Source of the DNA: Larix sibirica
Taxonomy: Eukaryota > Streptophyta > Pinopsida > Pinales > Pinaceae
Length of the DNA: 24,678 nt
Direction of reading: 5' to 3'
Assembly (NCBI GenBank): GCA_004151065.3
Contig: NWUY0300010990.1
Coordinates: 54,577 to 79,254 of the forward strand
Part shown: positions 1-9,078 of the stretch, one piece after another
How positions within the stretch are numbered: position 1 is the stretch's first letter
How the letters are laid out: each line of letters begins with the position of its first letter
Notes under the pieces: generated by a model
The model's input: the letters and a program-made list of their open reading frames with translations, nothing else
Told to the model about the DNA's origin: nothing
The model's database searches: none
Made by a program: the position numbers and the translations under genes

Positions 1-597
1 ATGACATCAAGAGGAATGGGTACCACCTCGAGAGGAACTAGGACCTTGAGAGGAAATATGGCCTCAAGAGTAACTTTTCTGTAGAGACGAACTGTGACCT
101 CAAGTGATACTATGACCTCAAGTACTTTGGGCCACAAGAACTATGACCTCAAAAAATTGGACCAACAGGAACTATGATGGATAAGAACTATGACCTCAGG
201 AGGAAATAAGGTCGCAGGAGTAACTATGATCTCAATAGGAAGCCAAACCTTGAGAGGAACTAGGACCTTGAGAGGAACTAGGACCTCAAGGGGAACTATG
301 ACCTCGAGAGGAACTATGACCTAGAAGAACAACAACCTCAGGAACTACCAGTTCAAACACTTCAACTGATAGGAAGTATGATGGACAAGAACTATGAACT
401 ATGAACTTGAGAACTATCACCTCAGGAACTTTGACCTGTAGGAGGAACTATGACCTTAGGAACTTTGACCGTGGTAACTATGACCTCAAGAACTTTGACT
501 ATAGGAGCTATGAACTCAAGAACTTTGACCTCATGGACTATGGCTTTAGAAACTTTCATTGACAAGAACTATGACCATGAGAACTATGACCCACAAG
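1..597. repeat. 18-bp minisatellite array, copy 1
   Basis: The stretch consists of degenerate units of about 18 bp resembling GGAACTATGACCTCAAGA, with variants carrying CTAGGACCTTGAGAG, CTTTGACCTCAAGAA or CTATGACCTCGAGAG. Units recur back to back with small indels. In some frames the unit reads as Asn-Tyr-Asp-Leu or Thr-Leu-Thr-rich peptide, so short ORFs here (for example 450-716) are by-products of the repeat. The array begins at or before the window edge and fades near 597. A second version of the array lies at 4728-5250. Confidence 0.85.
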
Positions 598-599
598 AT

Positions 600-704
600 C
601 GTCATTTTTCCAAAATATCTCATTGTATTGAACAAAAACCTTTGGCGGTGTTTCCAGTAAAGATGCTTTTTGGAGTTGTTAAGAAGACATCGATAACATT
701 ATCG
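600..704. repeat. Diverged internal duplication, first unit
   Basis: About 105 bp running from a CATTTTTCCAAAATATCTCAT-like start through AACAAAAACC to ACATTATCG. It recurs in diverged form at 890-997, about 292 bp downstream in the same orientation. On the minus strand both copies can be read as a Pro-Lys-Val-Phe-Val ... Glu-Ile-Phe-Trp motif, the second copy more cleanly. This may be a fossil of a repeat-containing protein or simply repeated non-coding DNA. Confidence 0.6.
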
Positions 705-889
705 ACAATTTGGTAGAAGATTCATTTCAATGTGTTGAAATCTCGTCGACAACACTTTCAACATCGTTGTGGAACTCAAAGTGCAATCTTCCAAGGATGC
801 GTCGCTCTTTCAAAAGGTTAGTGAAAGTGTCATTGGTGATATTTGAAAACATTGAAAGAAATCTTCTACCAAAGCATCGAAACATAACA

Positions 890-997
890 CCCTCGACATT
901 TTCCCAGAATATCTCATCAAACCGAACAAAAACCTTCGGCAACGTTCTTCGTAGAGATGTTGTTCAGAGTTGTTAGGAGGCGTCGACAACATTATCG
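890..997. repeat. Diverged internal duplication, second unit
   Basis: This is the second copy of the ~105-bp unit at 600-704. It shares AACAAAAACCTT, the GAGTTGTTA block and the closing ACATTATCG. Substitutions are scattered, so the duplication is much older than the identical 368-1108/5036-5761 pair that carries both units. Confidence 0.6.
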
Positions 998-1108
998 GTG
1001 GTGTCAATTTCCTCCAATTATTACATTTTCTAAGATTGACGTGGAGGAGTGGGGTTCCACATCCTTTTAATCCGGTGGCTCGATAGACTTTGCTTTCTCA
1101 AACATTGA

Positions 1109-2060
1109 TTATGCAGATATGATCATTGAAATGCAGAGTCGAGATATATTTGGAATCGATAGGAGTCCCCGTGCTTCTGGCTCTATTCAATGTTAAATGA
1201 TCTGGGTAACAACGATACAAGTCGTGGCTTGTTTCATTGTTATGGATTCCTTCCCATTCGTGAAAGTTTTGGTGAGAGGCTATGACCTAGTTGATATGTG
1301 GATGCTTGTTGAAACCCACATTCCTACATGTTGTCGTTCCTTGAAATGGATGGGTCTTTTATTCCTTGGATAGGGTCAATCTTTCTTCAGATTGGTGGAC
1401 AAATGTACACTATCTATGCACCTCAGATCATTATACTACATATCAAAGTTGCCAATATCACAACTCGATCATTATACTACATATGTCTTGTTGTAGTGGA
1501 GTTGGTGTATGGTTTGAGAGATTAGAATGTGGAGGAGTTTGTTATTTTGGAATCCCTTTGGAAGATTGTTTATTTTGCCAATTTGTTGCGTTTTATAGGT
1601 TCTCGATAGTGAGTTTTTGGTCATACCATCTCTTCATTGCTGCTTCCATTCTCCATACAATTTGAGGTGTTTCAAAGAGCATTTTGCTCTCTTTCCAATG
1701 AGTAGTTGTAGGTCACCCTAATTTTCCTCTTTGAGATTTTTTTTTCTCATCATGAGCTCAATGAAATTTTGTTGATTCCTCTATTGTAAATGGGCATCTA
1801 ACACGACCTTGTTTGCTAGGACCCATATCGAGGATTGTTGTCCATGATGGCTATTTATGGCACCTCTCGTTTTATACATTTGAGTAGTGGATTCCGTGCC
1901 ACTCTTGTAGATAGTCTTAGGAGGGTAACTAGATATTTGTCTCCCTGTACTGCCTTGTTTCGCAATGTCTTGGAGCTCGCCACTTTGGATTGTTTCTTGC
2001 TTAGGTTTTTTGCATCTTTTTCGCCTTTAGCTCGTACTCCATACTTTTTCCATAAGCTAT
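1109..2060. other. Gene-free stretch, nothing recognised
   Basis: The short ORFs here (1328-1525, 1366-1665, 1835-2062 and a minus-strand one at 1855-2181) overlap in conflicting frames and contain no recognisable domain. The only structure seen is a ~19-bp direct repeat, CGATCATTATACTACATAT-like, at about 1424-1443 and 1470-1489. The region may be the far end of the pararetrovirus or unrelated host DNA; the sequence does not decide. Confidence 0.5.
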
Positions 2061-2067
2061 GATAAAA

Positions 2068-2277
2068 AATATAACGTAATGTTGATGCACCAATGCGTAT
2101 ACTGCAATGTTGATGCACCAGTGCGTACATTTTTTGATGTAGGCACTCATGCATATAACATGTAAAAGAGCATTGACGCATATTTTGTATTATAAGTGCA
2201 TAGGGGCTTATTTCGTATTATACATGCACCGGTGTGTATAAAATGCATAAAGAAAGCCGGTGTGTAATTAGTATTAT
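2068..2277. repeat. Direct repeat A upstream of viral control region
   Basis: About 210 bp beginning ATATAACGTAATGTTGATGCA and ending near AAAGCCGGTGTGTAATTAG. It recurs at 2518-2728 with more than 90 percent identity by eye. It carries several spaced copies of a near-palindromic core (GCACCAGTGCG, GCACCGGTGTG, GCCGGTGTGTA). More cores lie between the two repeats (CACTAGTGCGC, ATCGGTGTGTA, GCACTAGTGGG). A TATAAAA is present near its right end. Confidence 0.8.
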
Positions 2278-2517
2278 AAACTCACTAGTGCGCATTTTGT
2301 ATTATAAGAAAATCGGTGTGTATATTATGAAAAAGAAAACCGATCCATATATTTCATAAAAGAGCACTAGTGGGTAAAACAATTGTGTAAGCATTAGTTC
2401 ATGGAAACGTATAAAATGCACCAGTTAGTTGAAATAAATAGATTGCTTATGGTTCAATGGTGAATTTTCCACACTGCGGATATGCAAATGCATTTTCTTG
2501 TAATGTATTACTCGATA

Positions 2518-2728
2518 CATATAACGTAATGTTGATGCATCAGTGCGTATACTGCAATGTCGATGCACCAGCGCGTACATTTTTTGTTGTAGGCACTCGT
2601 GCATATAACATGTAAAAGAGCACTGGTGCATATTTTGTATTATAAGTGCATAGGGGCTTATTTCGTATTATACAAGCATCGGTGTGTATAAAATGCATAA
2701 AGAAAGCCGGTGTGTAAGTAGTATTATC
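2518..2728. repeat. Direct repeat B upstream of viral control region
   Basis: This is the second copy of the 210-bp repeat. It lies about 450 bp after the first and about 125 bp before the tRNA primer-binding site. Differences from copy A are mostly transitions (for example GCATCAGTGCG against GCACCAATGCG). Its position next to a TATA box and AATAAA suggests a duplicated enhancer-like segment of the pararetrovirus intergenic region, but this is inference from position only. Confidence 0.75.
2687..2693 (+). promoter_or_regulatory. Candidate TATA box of the pararetrovirus
   Basis: TATAAAA occurs 167 nt upstream of the primer-binding site, at the right end of repeat B. If used, transcription would start near 2715-2725 and the AATAAA at 2806 would lie inside the terminally redundant part of the RNA. 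The same heptamer occurs in repeat A (about 2237-2243). AT-rich chance occurrence is possible. Confidence 0.4.
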
Positions 2729-2805
2729 ATAATGTTGTTGCAGTGATGAGCTTCATCCTCCGAAGCCAATCTGCATTGATGTAAAGTGTTGCTGCCAGAA
2801 GATTC

Positions 2806-2811
2806 AATAAA
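2806..2811 (+). promoter_or_regulatory. Candidate polyadenylation signal
   Basis: AATAAA lies 48 nt upstream of the primer-binding site and is followed by a GT-rich stretch (GATGTGTTGAAGCTTGTGTG). In reverse-transcribing plant elements the signal lies between the transcription start and the primer-binding site, which fits the order seen here. Confidence 0.45.
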
Positions 2812-2853
2812 ATTTCTGATGTGTTGAAGCTTGTGTGAGATCTTGGCGCATTT

Positions 2854-2865
2854 TGGTATCAGAGC
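2854..2865 (+). other. tRNA(iMet) primer-binding site
   Basis: TGGTATCAGAGC is exactly complementary to the 3' end of plant initiator methionine tRNA, and the match continues for two more bases (CA). This is the minus-strand primer site used by Caulimoviridae and by many plant LTR retrotransposons. It lies 282 nt upstream of the movement-protein ATG, as expected at the start of a pararetrovirus genome. A CA dinucleotide three bases upstream would also fit an LTR end, but no matching LTR is seen. Confidence 0.85.
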
Positions 2866-3147
2866 CAATCACAATACAATATTTCTGGTATAATCTTTTT
2901 TGTTTTTTGCAAGTGAATGAATGTATGCTTCATATCTACTAAATCTGCTGTGAATTTCCGTATTTCTGTCTTTGCATTCTACAACTAGTCTTGTAGGTAG
3001 TGGAAATGACTGCTGAGTGAATTGTAGGGCGTGAGAGGTTTTAAGTTGGGTTGTCCAAAGTCAGAGAGGCAATTAGGCCGTGGGAAGGCGTAGTAAGGCC
3101 TCAGAGTTGCCGGAGACTATCAGTGAGCACTAAACCTCATTAACTTC
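2866..3147 (+). other. Leader between primer-binding site and viral ORF
   Basis: This is non-coding sequence with several short upstream ATGs and no long ORF. It joins the primer-binding site to the first long viral ORF. The length is compatible with a short caulimovirid leader. I do not see a clear long-range hairpin by eye. Confidence 0.5.
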
Positions 3148-4726
3148 ATGGACCCTGCGATGGACATAGTTGAGCTCACCACCTTAGAATGTGAGTCGGG
3201 AAATGATACTGAAGTATCATTAGCAGAACGTAGATCTTCTTTTAATCCTCCATCCACTTCAGATTCTTCTTTCATACACATCAATGATCTTAACCCCTCC
3301 GAAAATTGGCAGTTGCCTCAAATCCTGCCAAGAGATGTTTATCGTCTACCTTGGTGGAATCTCAAATCTGCAACACAGATTAAGGTGTCATCTATAGATG
3401 TTTCATTTATTGATAAAGATGAACCTGTACATGTCAATCTGTTAGATAAGAGTCAGATAGATTGGGCAAAAGCCCAAGGGTTTAAGTATGCACATCTGGG
3501 TGCAGTTAAACTTGTTCTAGGTCCCTTAGTTTGTCCGTATCTCCAAGTGTCTTCTATGTGTGTCGTTGTAGATACCAGACATAAAAACTTTGCTGATGCT
3601 ATTATAGGTGGCTTCACCGCTCCTCTTCATGATGGACCAGCTTTCGGTACTATATACCCTAAGTATTCAGTGAGTTTGACAGACCCTTACATTTATGACT
3701 TGTTAAAGGCCTATATTTTACCCAAGGGTTTCAATATGGACACTGCATCTAAAATAATCCAGTTGAAAGGGGGTGTTGTCATTCGGTTTGGCAATGATAC
3801 TTTACCTGCTCTCAGATCACAAGTGCATCAGAGCTCTCAGCTGCACAACGTGGTGGAAAGAGAAGTCAAAAAATGCCACACCTGTTACATTTGATTGGAC
3901 TGGAATTCAGTATCCCAAACAATGGGAGGTCAAATATTCAGAGCTAAGAAATAATGAAAGAATATCTAATTCTTTTAATGCAAAGCCTTTGACCTTTGAT
4001 CATGTAACCAGCTCCTTTAGAGTTCCTGATGAACATCCTACCCCTAGATTCCAACCTCCACTGATAAGGTCTACATCAGTATCTTCATATAATAATGCTC
4101 GGCTTCAAGCTAAGTCGAATAATGTGAATACTTCTGCTTCTTCTTCCTCGCAACCTTCTTTCACAGGGTTGTTTGATAATGAGCACCGTGGCCAGCATGT
4201 AGATCCTGCATGTAAGAAAATTATGCAAAGAATCCAACATCAGAAAAACAAAGAATTACCATCTTTAGGAATGTTTTCCCTTCCTAGGCAAGGTAATGAT
4301 ATGGAAGTCAATGTTGGTGGGAATAGGTCTTATATCCTTGGTTGAAATCTCCCAGATCAACCTTTCCGTCAATTCTTTGCTGATGGCCAATCCAAAAAAG
4401 AGTTTCTGCCTGCTAAATCGTCTGCCCTTGACCAATCCGTATCTGATGAAATAAAATTAGCCAACTGGGGTAATTTACATCACGTACACACTGCTAGGAA
4501 TCTTGATGACATGGCATGAGATATCCTTTTCCTGAAAAACAGTGTGATAGAGAAGAAACAACAAATAAATACTCTAGCAGCAAAGCTAGAACTGTTACAT
4601 CATCTTCTCCATGATTCTACACAAATAAGAATGGCAATGGAGCAATCTTCTACCAAAGCTGACAGGAGAATGGCTGTGTTAGAAGAGCTTGTGACAAAAA
4701 CTGAAGATCTAAAGAAAAAATCTTAT
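3148..4726 (+). pseudogene. Endogenous caulimovirid ORF, movement-protein domain, broken and truncated
   Basis: The frame opens at ATG 3148 (a second in-frame ATG is at 3160). From about 3470 to 3800 it shows the core of a 30K-superfamily viral movement protein: KYAHLGAVKL, then a VVDTRH block, then YPKYSVSL followed by a DPYIYDLL segment. This family moves virus through plasmodesmata. The frame is lost at an A6 run (about 3868-3873). Coding continues in the next frame with TPVTFDWTG and a Ser/Pro-rich linker. In-frame TGA stops interrupt it at 4343-4345 and 4517-4519. The last part (about 4540-4720) looks like a charged coiled coil, as often lies between movement and coat domains. The sequence ends at an N (4727), so coat, protease, RT and RNase H are absent. 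Lesions are few, so the insertion is not extremely old. The genus is uncertain; a gymnosperm-type endogenous caulimovirid is plausible. Confidence 0.8.
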
Positions 4727-4727
4727 N
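4727..4727. other. Single ambiguous base, probable contig join
   Basis: An isolated N sits exactly where viral coding sequence stops and minisatellite sequence begins. Together with the N at 5762 it brackets the duplicated block, which suggests a scaffolding or gap-filling junction rather than a biological boundary. Confidence 0.75.
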
Positions 4728-5250
4728 GAACTATGAACTCAGGAACTAGGACCTTGAGAGGAAAGATCAAGAGGGATTATGACCTTGAGAACTAGGACCT
4801 CAAGAGAAACTATGACCTCGGGAACTATGAATCAAGAGGAACTAGGGCCTTGATAGAAATTTGACCTCAAGAAGAACTATAATCTTGAGAGGAACTAGGA
4901 CCTCGAGAGGAACTAGGACCTCAAGGGGAACTATGACCTCGAGAGGAACTATGACCTCGAGAGGAACTATGACCTCACGAACTTTGACCTAGAAGAACAA
5001 TGACCTTAGGAACTATCAGTTCAAACACTTTAATTGATAGGAAGTATGATGGACAAGAACTATGAACTATGAACTTGAGAACTATCACCTCAGGAACTTT
5101 GACCTGTAGGAGGAACTATGACCTTAGGAACTTTGACCGTGGTAACTATGACCTCAAGAACTTTGACTATAGGAGCTATGAACTCAAGAACTTTGACCTC
5201 ATGGACTATGGCTTTAGAAACTTTCATTGACAAGAACTATGACCCACAAG
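4728..5250. repeat. 18-bp minisatellite array, copy 2
   Basis: The unit family is the same as at 1-597 (GGAACTATGACCTCGAGA and variants, including three nearly perfect consecutive units at about 4926-4975). Unit order in the left half does not match copy 1, while the right end does. That is the pattern expected of two alleles or paralogues of one variable-number array. Confidence 0.85.
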
Positions 5251-5761
5251 ATCGTCATTTTTCCAAAATATCTCATTGTATTGAACAAAAACCTTTGGCG
5301 GTGTTTCCAGTAAAGATGCTTTTTGGAGTTGTTAAGAAGACATCGATAACATTATCGACAATTTGGTAGAAGATTCATTTCAATGTGTTGAAATCTCGTC
5401 GACAACACTTTCAACATCGTTGTGGAACTCAAAGTGCAATCTTCCAAGGATGCGTCGCTCTTTCAAAAGGTTAGTGAAAGTGTCATTGGTGATATTTGAA
5501 AACATTGAAAGAAATCTTCTACCAAAGCATCGAAACATAACACCCTCGACATTTTCCCAGAATATCTCATCAAACCGAACAAAAACCTTCGGCAACGTTC
5601 TTCGTAGAGATGTTGTTCAGAGTTGTTAGGAGGCGTCGACAACATTATCGGTGGTGTCAATTTCCTCCAATTATTACATTTTCTAAGATTGACGTGGAGG
5701 AGTGGGGTTCCACATCCTTTTAATCCGGTGGCTCGATAGACTTTGCTTTCTCAAACATTGA
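5036..5761. repeat. Long direct repeat, copy 2 (partner 368-1108)
   Basis: It is identical to 368-1108 apart from a 15-bp unit missing within the array. The identity includes the unique 3' portion carrying both diverged internal units (about 5253-5357 and 5543-5650). It ends at base 5761, immediately before the N at 5762. Confidence 0.9.
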
Positions 5762-5762
5762 N
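5762..5762. other. Single ambiguous base, probable contig join
   Basis: This is the second isolated N of the window, at the exact right end of the duplicated block. Sequence after it (TTTTCTCCTTTATGG) is unrelated to what follows copy 1 at 1109. Confidence 0.75.
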
Positions 5763-5879
5763 TTTTCTCCTTTATGGTTTCCCCGAGGAAAATTATTGTG
5801 TCTATTGTGTTTTGTTGTGCTTGTTATTCTTTCAGTTAAAGATCCTAGATAATATTGAATTAAAGTACAAACTCTAACA

Positions 5880-8150
5880 TGCACTAGCATCCTCCCTTTT
5901 GATTCAAGTTTGAGAATTGTGTTGTTCTCCCAAGATCTAAGCAAGGAGATAATAATACTAAACCTATATGGACCATATAGTGAAAGGGTAGTTTTTTATA
6001 AGAATTTATTCTCTTTGGGTCTATGAGGGAGGGGAATATAATAATAACAAAAGACCTCAATTCTTCTTAGGCATGGAAAAAATATGGGATCATGTTTCTC
6101 AAATGGACCCACAAATTAATATTTTCATAAAAAAATTGCAGTATTTGGATCTTTGAGACATTGAACCTATAAAGATCGGTCCCAAATGGAGAAACAAAAG
6201 GCTTAGAGATGAAAGGATAGAAAAAATATTGGACATATTCCTTATGTCTTATAATTGATTTAATGAATAGGATGTGATTATCCAGTGGATAGACAAAGTG
6301 GGGAGACTCAAATCATTACCATTTTTTTCTTAAAATAGCCAAAGTGGGAAGGAATACCCCCAACCGTTTCAAGTTCAATCCCACCTGGTTAGGAGAATAA
6401 TATGTTTCCAAATCAATCAAGAATCAAAGTGTTCCTTTTGATATGAATCAAAGGGAATCAATATCCATTCAATTTTCAACCAATTCAAAGAAGGTGAAAC
6501 AATTGGCAATGGGTTGGGTTATAATGAGAAAAGGATAAAGGATACCCATGAGTTAGTTGATGTGGAGGCTCAAATGGAAATAACATTCAACCAAGATATT
6601 GTGGGGTGTCTAAATGAAGAGTAAAAATCCGAGGTAAAGCTCCTTAAACAAAGGAAAATGAAATTATTAGCAAACATAAAGGCTACTTGGAGATTGAACT
6701 AGAGTAGAGCTATTTGGTTAGGAAATGGAGATGCAAACACCAATTTCTTTCATCGATTTGCAAGTCATATGAAAAATTCCAATTAAATATGGACAATCAA
6801 TGGGTTTGATGGTGAGGCTATTGATAGGTTTGAAGACATAACTAGATCTAGGGTGAATCATTTTAGGGAGATCCATAAAGAAGAAGCCAGGGTGACCATT
6901 ATCGAGGTGATTATAATGGAAACATTTTTTCCCAATTTTGTAAATGTAGAGAATAATGGGAGGTTATTAGAAAAGGTCTCGAAATAGGAGTTGCAAGAAG
7001 TTATCCATAAATTCTAAAACAACAAGAGCCTGAGGCCTAATGGTTGGCCTATAGAGTTTTTCAATGAATTGTTTGAGGTTATCGATGGAGATTTAATGAG
7101 GGCCATAGAGAAATCTTGAACCATGAAGAAAATGTTGGCATCCTTTATTACTACTTTCCTTACACTTATGCCAAATTTTTCTAATCCTTACACTTTTGAA
7201 GAACATAGGCCCATTTCTCTTTGTAATTGCATATATAATATTGAGGCTATGATCATAGCTCCAAGGATCAAGATGCTTTTATCAAAAGCAATATCCCATG
7301 AACAATTTGGGTTTCTACCTAGAAGACAGGCACATGAGGAAAATGGGGTAGCCCAAGAGGGGCTTCACTCTATTAAAACCAAAAAGATGACAATAATGGT
7401 GGCCAAAATAGAATTGTCAGAAGCCAGTTTTAGGTCAAGCTAGTAATACCCAAGGCTAACGTTGATTCAATTGGGGTTTTGCACATAGTTTGTTAACTAG
7501 GCGATGCGTTCTGTTACTCGAATGTCCTTTTTTTCTTGGTCAATGGATCTGCATCAAAACATTTAGGCCTGCAAGAGGGTTGAGACAAGGATCATCACTA
7601 TCATCCCTCTTTTTTCTTTTTATTATTGGAGGCATAAGTAGTGGTTTGATGGATGCAAAAACAAACAAGCACTTTTAAGGGCATCACTATTGAGAGAACT
7701 CGTTTTTGTATTACACTTATTATTTGCAGATGATGTCGTGATTTTTTGTGATGGATCGAGGAGGGATGCACTAAAACTTGAGGAGGTTCTTGGCCTATAT
7801 TGTATTACCACCAATATTCTTATCAATTTAGATAAGTCGACAATATCATATTCAAGAGTTAATGATGAGAACATTAGATTTTTTCATAGCTATTTCCTTT
7901 TCAGAAGGTTAAGTTTCGAGGAGGGTTGAAATACTTATGCTTTTACTTAAAGCCTTGTAACTATGGGAAAAAGGCTTGGGATTAGTTCATTTTTGAAAGG
8001 ATACTCTATGTTTGATGTAATCATTGGATTTGCATATGGAAGGCCCGCTCATCCTATTTGAATCTATCCATGTTTATTAGATGACACTAACTTACATTCG
8101 AAAAGAAGATTTAAAAAAGATAAGGAGAATGAGTTAGAAATCCCTATGTT
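5880..8150 (+). pseudogene. Decayed plant L1-type LINE, endonuclease C-terminal part plus reverse transcriptase
   Basis: Reading the three plus frames together gives the order of a plant L1 LINE ORF2. Endonuclease remnants come first: NLYGPYSERVVFYKNL at 5961, KDLN near 6050, EKIWDHVSQMDP near 6077 and a GPKWRNKRLRDERI block near 6180. Next is the linker NRFKFNPTWLGE near 6364, then LGNGDANTNFFHRFASH near 6720 and PNGWPIEFFNELFEV near 7035. RT blocks follow: HRPISLCNCIYNIEAMI at 7204, HEQFGFLPRRQ at about 7298, AQEGLHSIK, GLRQGSSLSSLFFLF at about 7580 and the catalytic FADDVVIF near 7726. Post-RT remnants (FRGGLKYLCFYLKPCNYG) lie near 7913, with weak traces to about 8150. Many frameshifts and stops show it is dead. 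The N-terminal endonuclease and any ORF1 are missing or unrecognisable upstream. Confidence 0.88.
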
Positions 8151-8219
8151 TAAGAAGTTATGAAGCCCTTAGATAAAGCTTTTTTGCAAAACCCTTATAA
8201 ACCCTTATGCAAAACCCCC

Positions 8220-8235
8220 ATATATATATATATAA
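8220..8235. repeat. (AT)n microsatellite
   Basis: A run of eight AT dinucleotides follows a short duplicated AACCCTTATAAACCCTTATGC stretch. It may mark the degraded 3' tail of the LINE. Confidence 0.7.
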
Positions 8236-8673
8236 ACCAAACAATGTACCTAAACTATGGCTTAAGCATGCATTTCTAGATAAACATCATCAGACATAAA
8301 TATATTTAATTTGTAAACATATGATGATTATTGATTCGGCTCAAATAGGTTTCCCATAAAATCCTCAGAGGTGAATTAATAGCATGTGGGTTTAGTCAAC
8401 ATTTGACATAAATTTGTTTAGCAAAAGATCAATCTTAATCCCAACAAAATATTAGCAATTTTATAGTGTCATGGAAGCAATTTTAATAGATATGGTTTTA
8501 TAAATGTTATGTAACATCAAATGAAGTTTTTGTTTTATTTTTATAGAACAACATAATGGATTATTTTAGTTATTTCCTTAGTTTGATAGTCTAGTAGTTT
8601 AGAGTTACAAATGTTAAGTTTAACTTCAAATGCTATAGAGATCACAATATTTCAATCTATGTCGATTAATTAG
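8236..8673. other. AT-rich stretch, no gene
   Basis: No ORF, repeat or domain trace was recognised on either strand. The sequence is AT-rich and non-coding in appearance. Confidence 0.5.
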
Positions 8674-9078
8674 TTGCACCGAGAGTGGAAAGCTGCTCTA
8701 AAACCCAGTATAGGGGAGATGTTGTCACGTATGTAACTTATGTGACAACCCAAAAAAACAAACAAACTTGAAAATTTTCAATAGCATATGTCAGCTCAAT
8801 TTTAAATTTTACACAAAATTTATAAAAAATAAAACGAGCATGGTTTCATCTTAAATATGGATATTTCAAGCACCGAGAGGGATCCAATTTATTGAGGTGT
8901 AAAAAAAATTACAGCTCAAAAATTTGATCCTGTTAAGTGTTTAATAGATATGGATTTAAAATGGATCTATACTTTTTAAGTTTTTATTTTATAAACGAAT
9001 ATCTATTTTTTAATTAAATACACGTTAAAACATCTCCCCCATACTGGGCTGTAGAGCACCTCGTTTCACTCGGTGCAA
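8674..9078. mobile_element. Inverted-repeat element, MITE- or foldback-like
   Basis: The left arm 8674-8723 starts TTGCACCGAG and continues GCTCTAAAACCCAGTATAG to GGGGAGATGTT. The right arm 9029-9078 is its reverse complement with roughly 80 percent identity and ends CTCGGTGCAA. About 300 bp of AT-rich DNA separates the arms. A third, partial copy of the tip (GCACCGAGAGG) lies inside at about 8870, in the orientation of the left arm. No clear target-site duplication is visible and there is no coding capacity. The size and ~50-bp terminal inverted repeats fit a non-autonomous DNA element. The purine-rich GGGGGAGATGTT tract alternatively resembles a polypurine tract next to an LTR. Confidence 0.6.
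8722..8749. other. Short palindrome next to inverted-repeat arm
   Basis: GTTGTCAC (8722-8729) and GTGACAAC (8742-8749) form a perfect 8-bp stem with a 12-base loop directly inside the left arm of the 8674-9078 element. No function is known to me. Confidence 0.6.

Larger units (their letters stand above)
368..1108. repeat. Long direct repeat, copy 1 (partner 5036-5761)
   Basis: Read base by base against 5036-5761, this segment is identical apart from one 15-bp unit (about 577-591) missing from the partner. The similarity ends exactly at base 1108, where the partner meets an N. To the left, inside the minisatellite, the two copies differ by several substitutions and by unit order. It contains no convincing gene. 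The ORFs in it (710-976 plus, 727-942 minus) appear identically in both copies and match nothing I recognise. Confidence 0.9.

Noticed and set aside
1855-2181. Minus-strand ORFs at 1855-2181 and 2425-2631 with a common MRQCSFTCYMHECLHQKMYA-like start.
   Set aside because: The shared start simply reflects the 210-bp direct repeats; downstream parts are unrelated.
1-5761. Reading 1-1108 and 4728-5761 as the two LTRs of a retroelement enclosing the viral ORF.
   Set aside because: The copies lack TG...CA ends, their left parts differ in minisatellite order, the tRNA primer site lies 1.7 kb away from copy 1, and the right copy is bounded by Ns.
8190-8235. Telomere-like CCCTTATAAACCCTTA repeats.
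   Set aside because: Only two imperfect copies with the wrong unit for plant telomeres (CCCTAAA).
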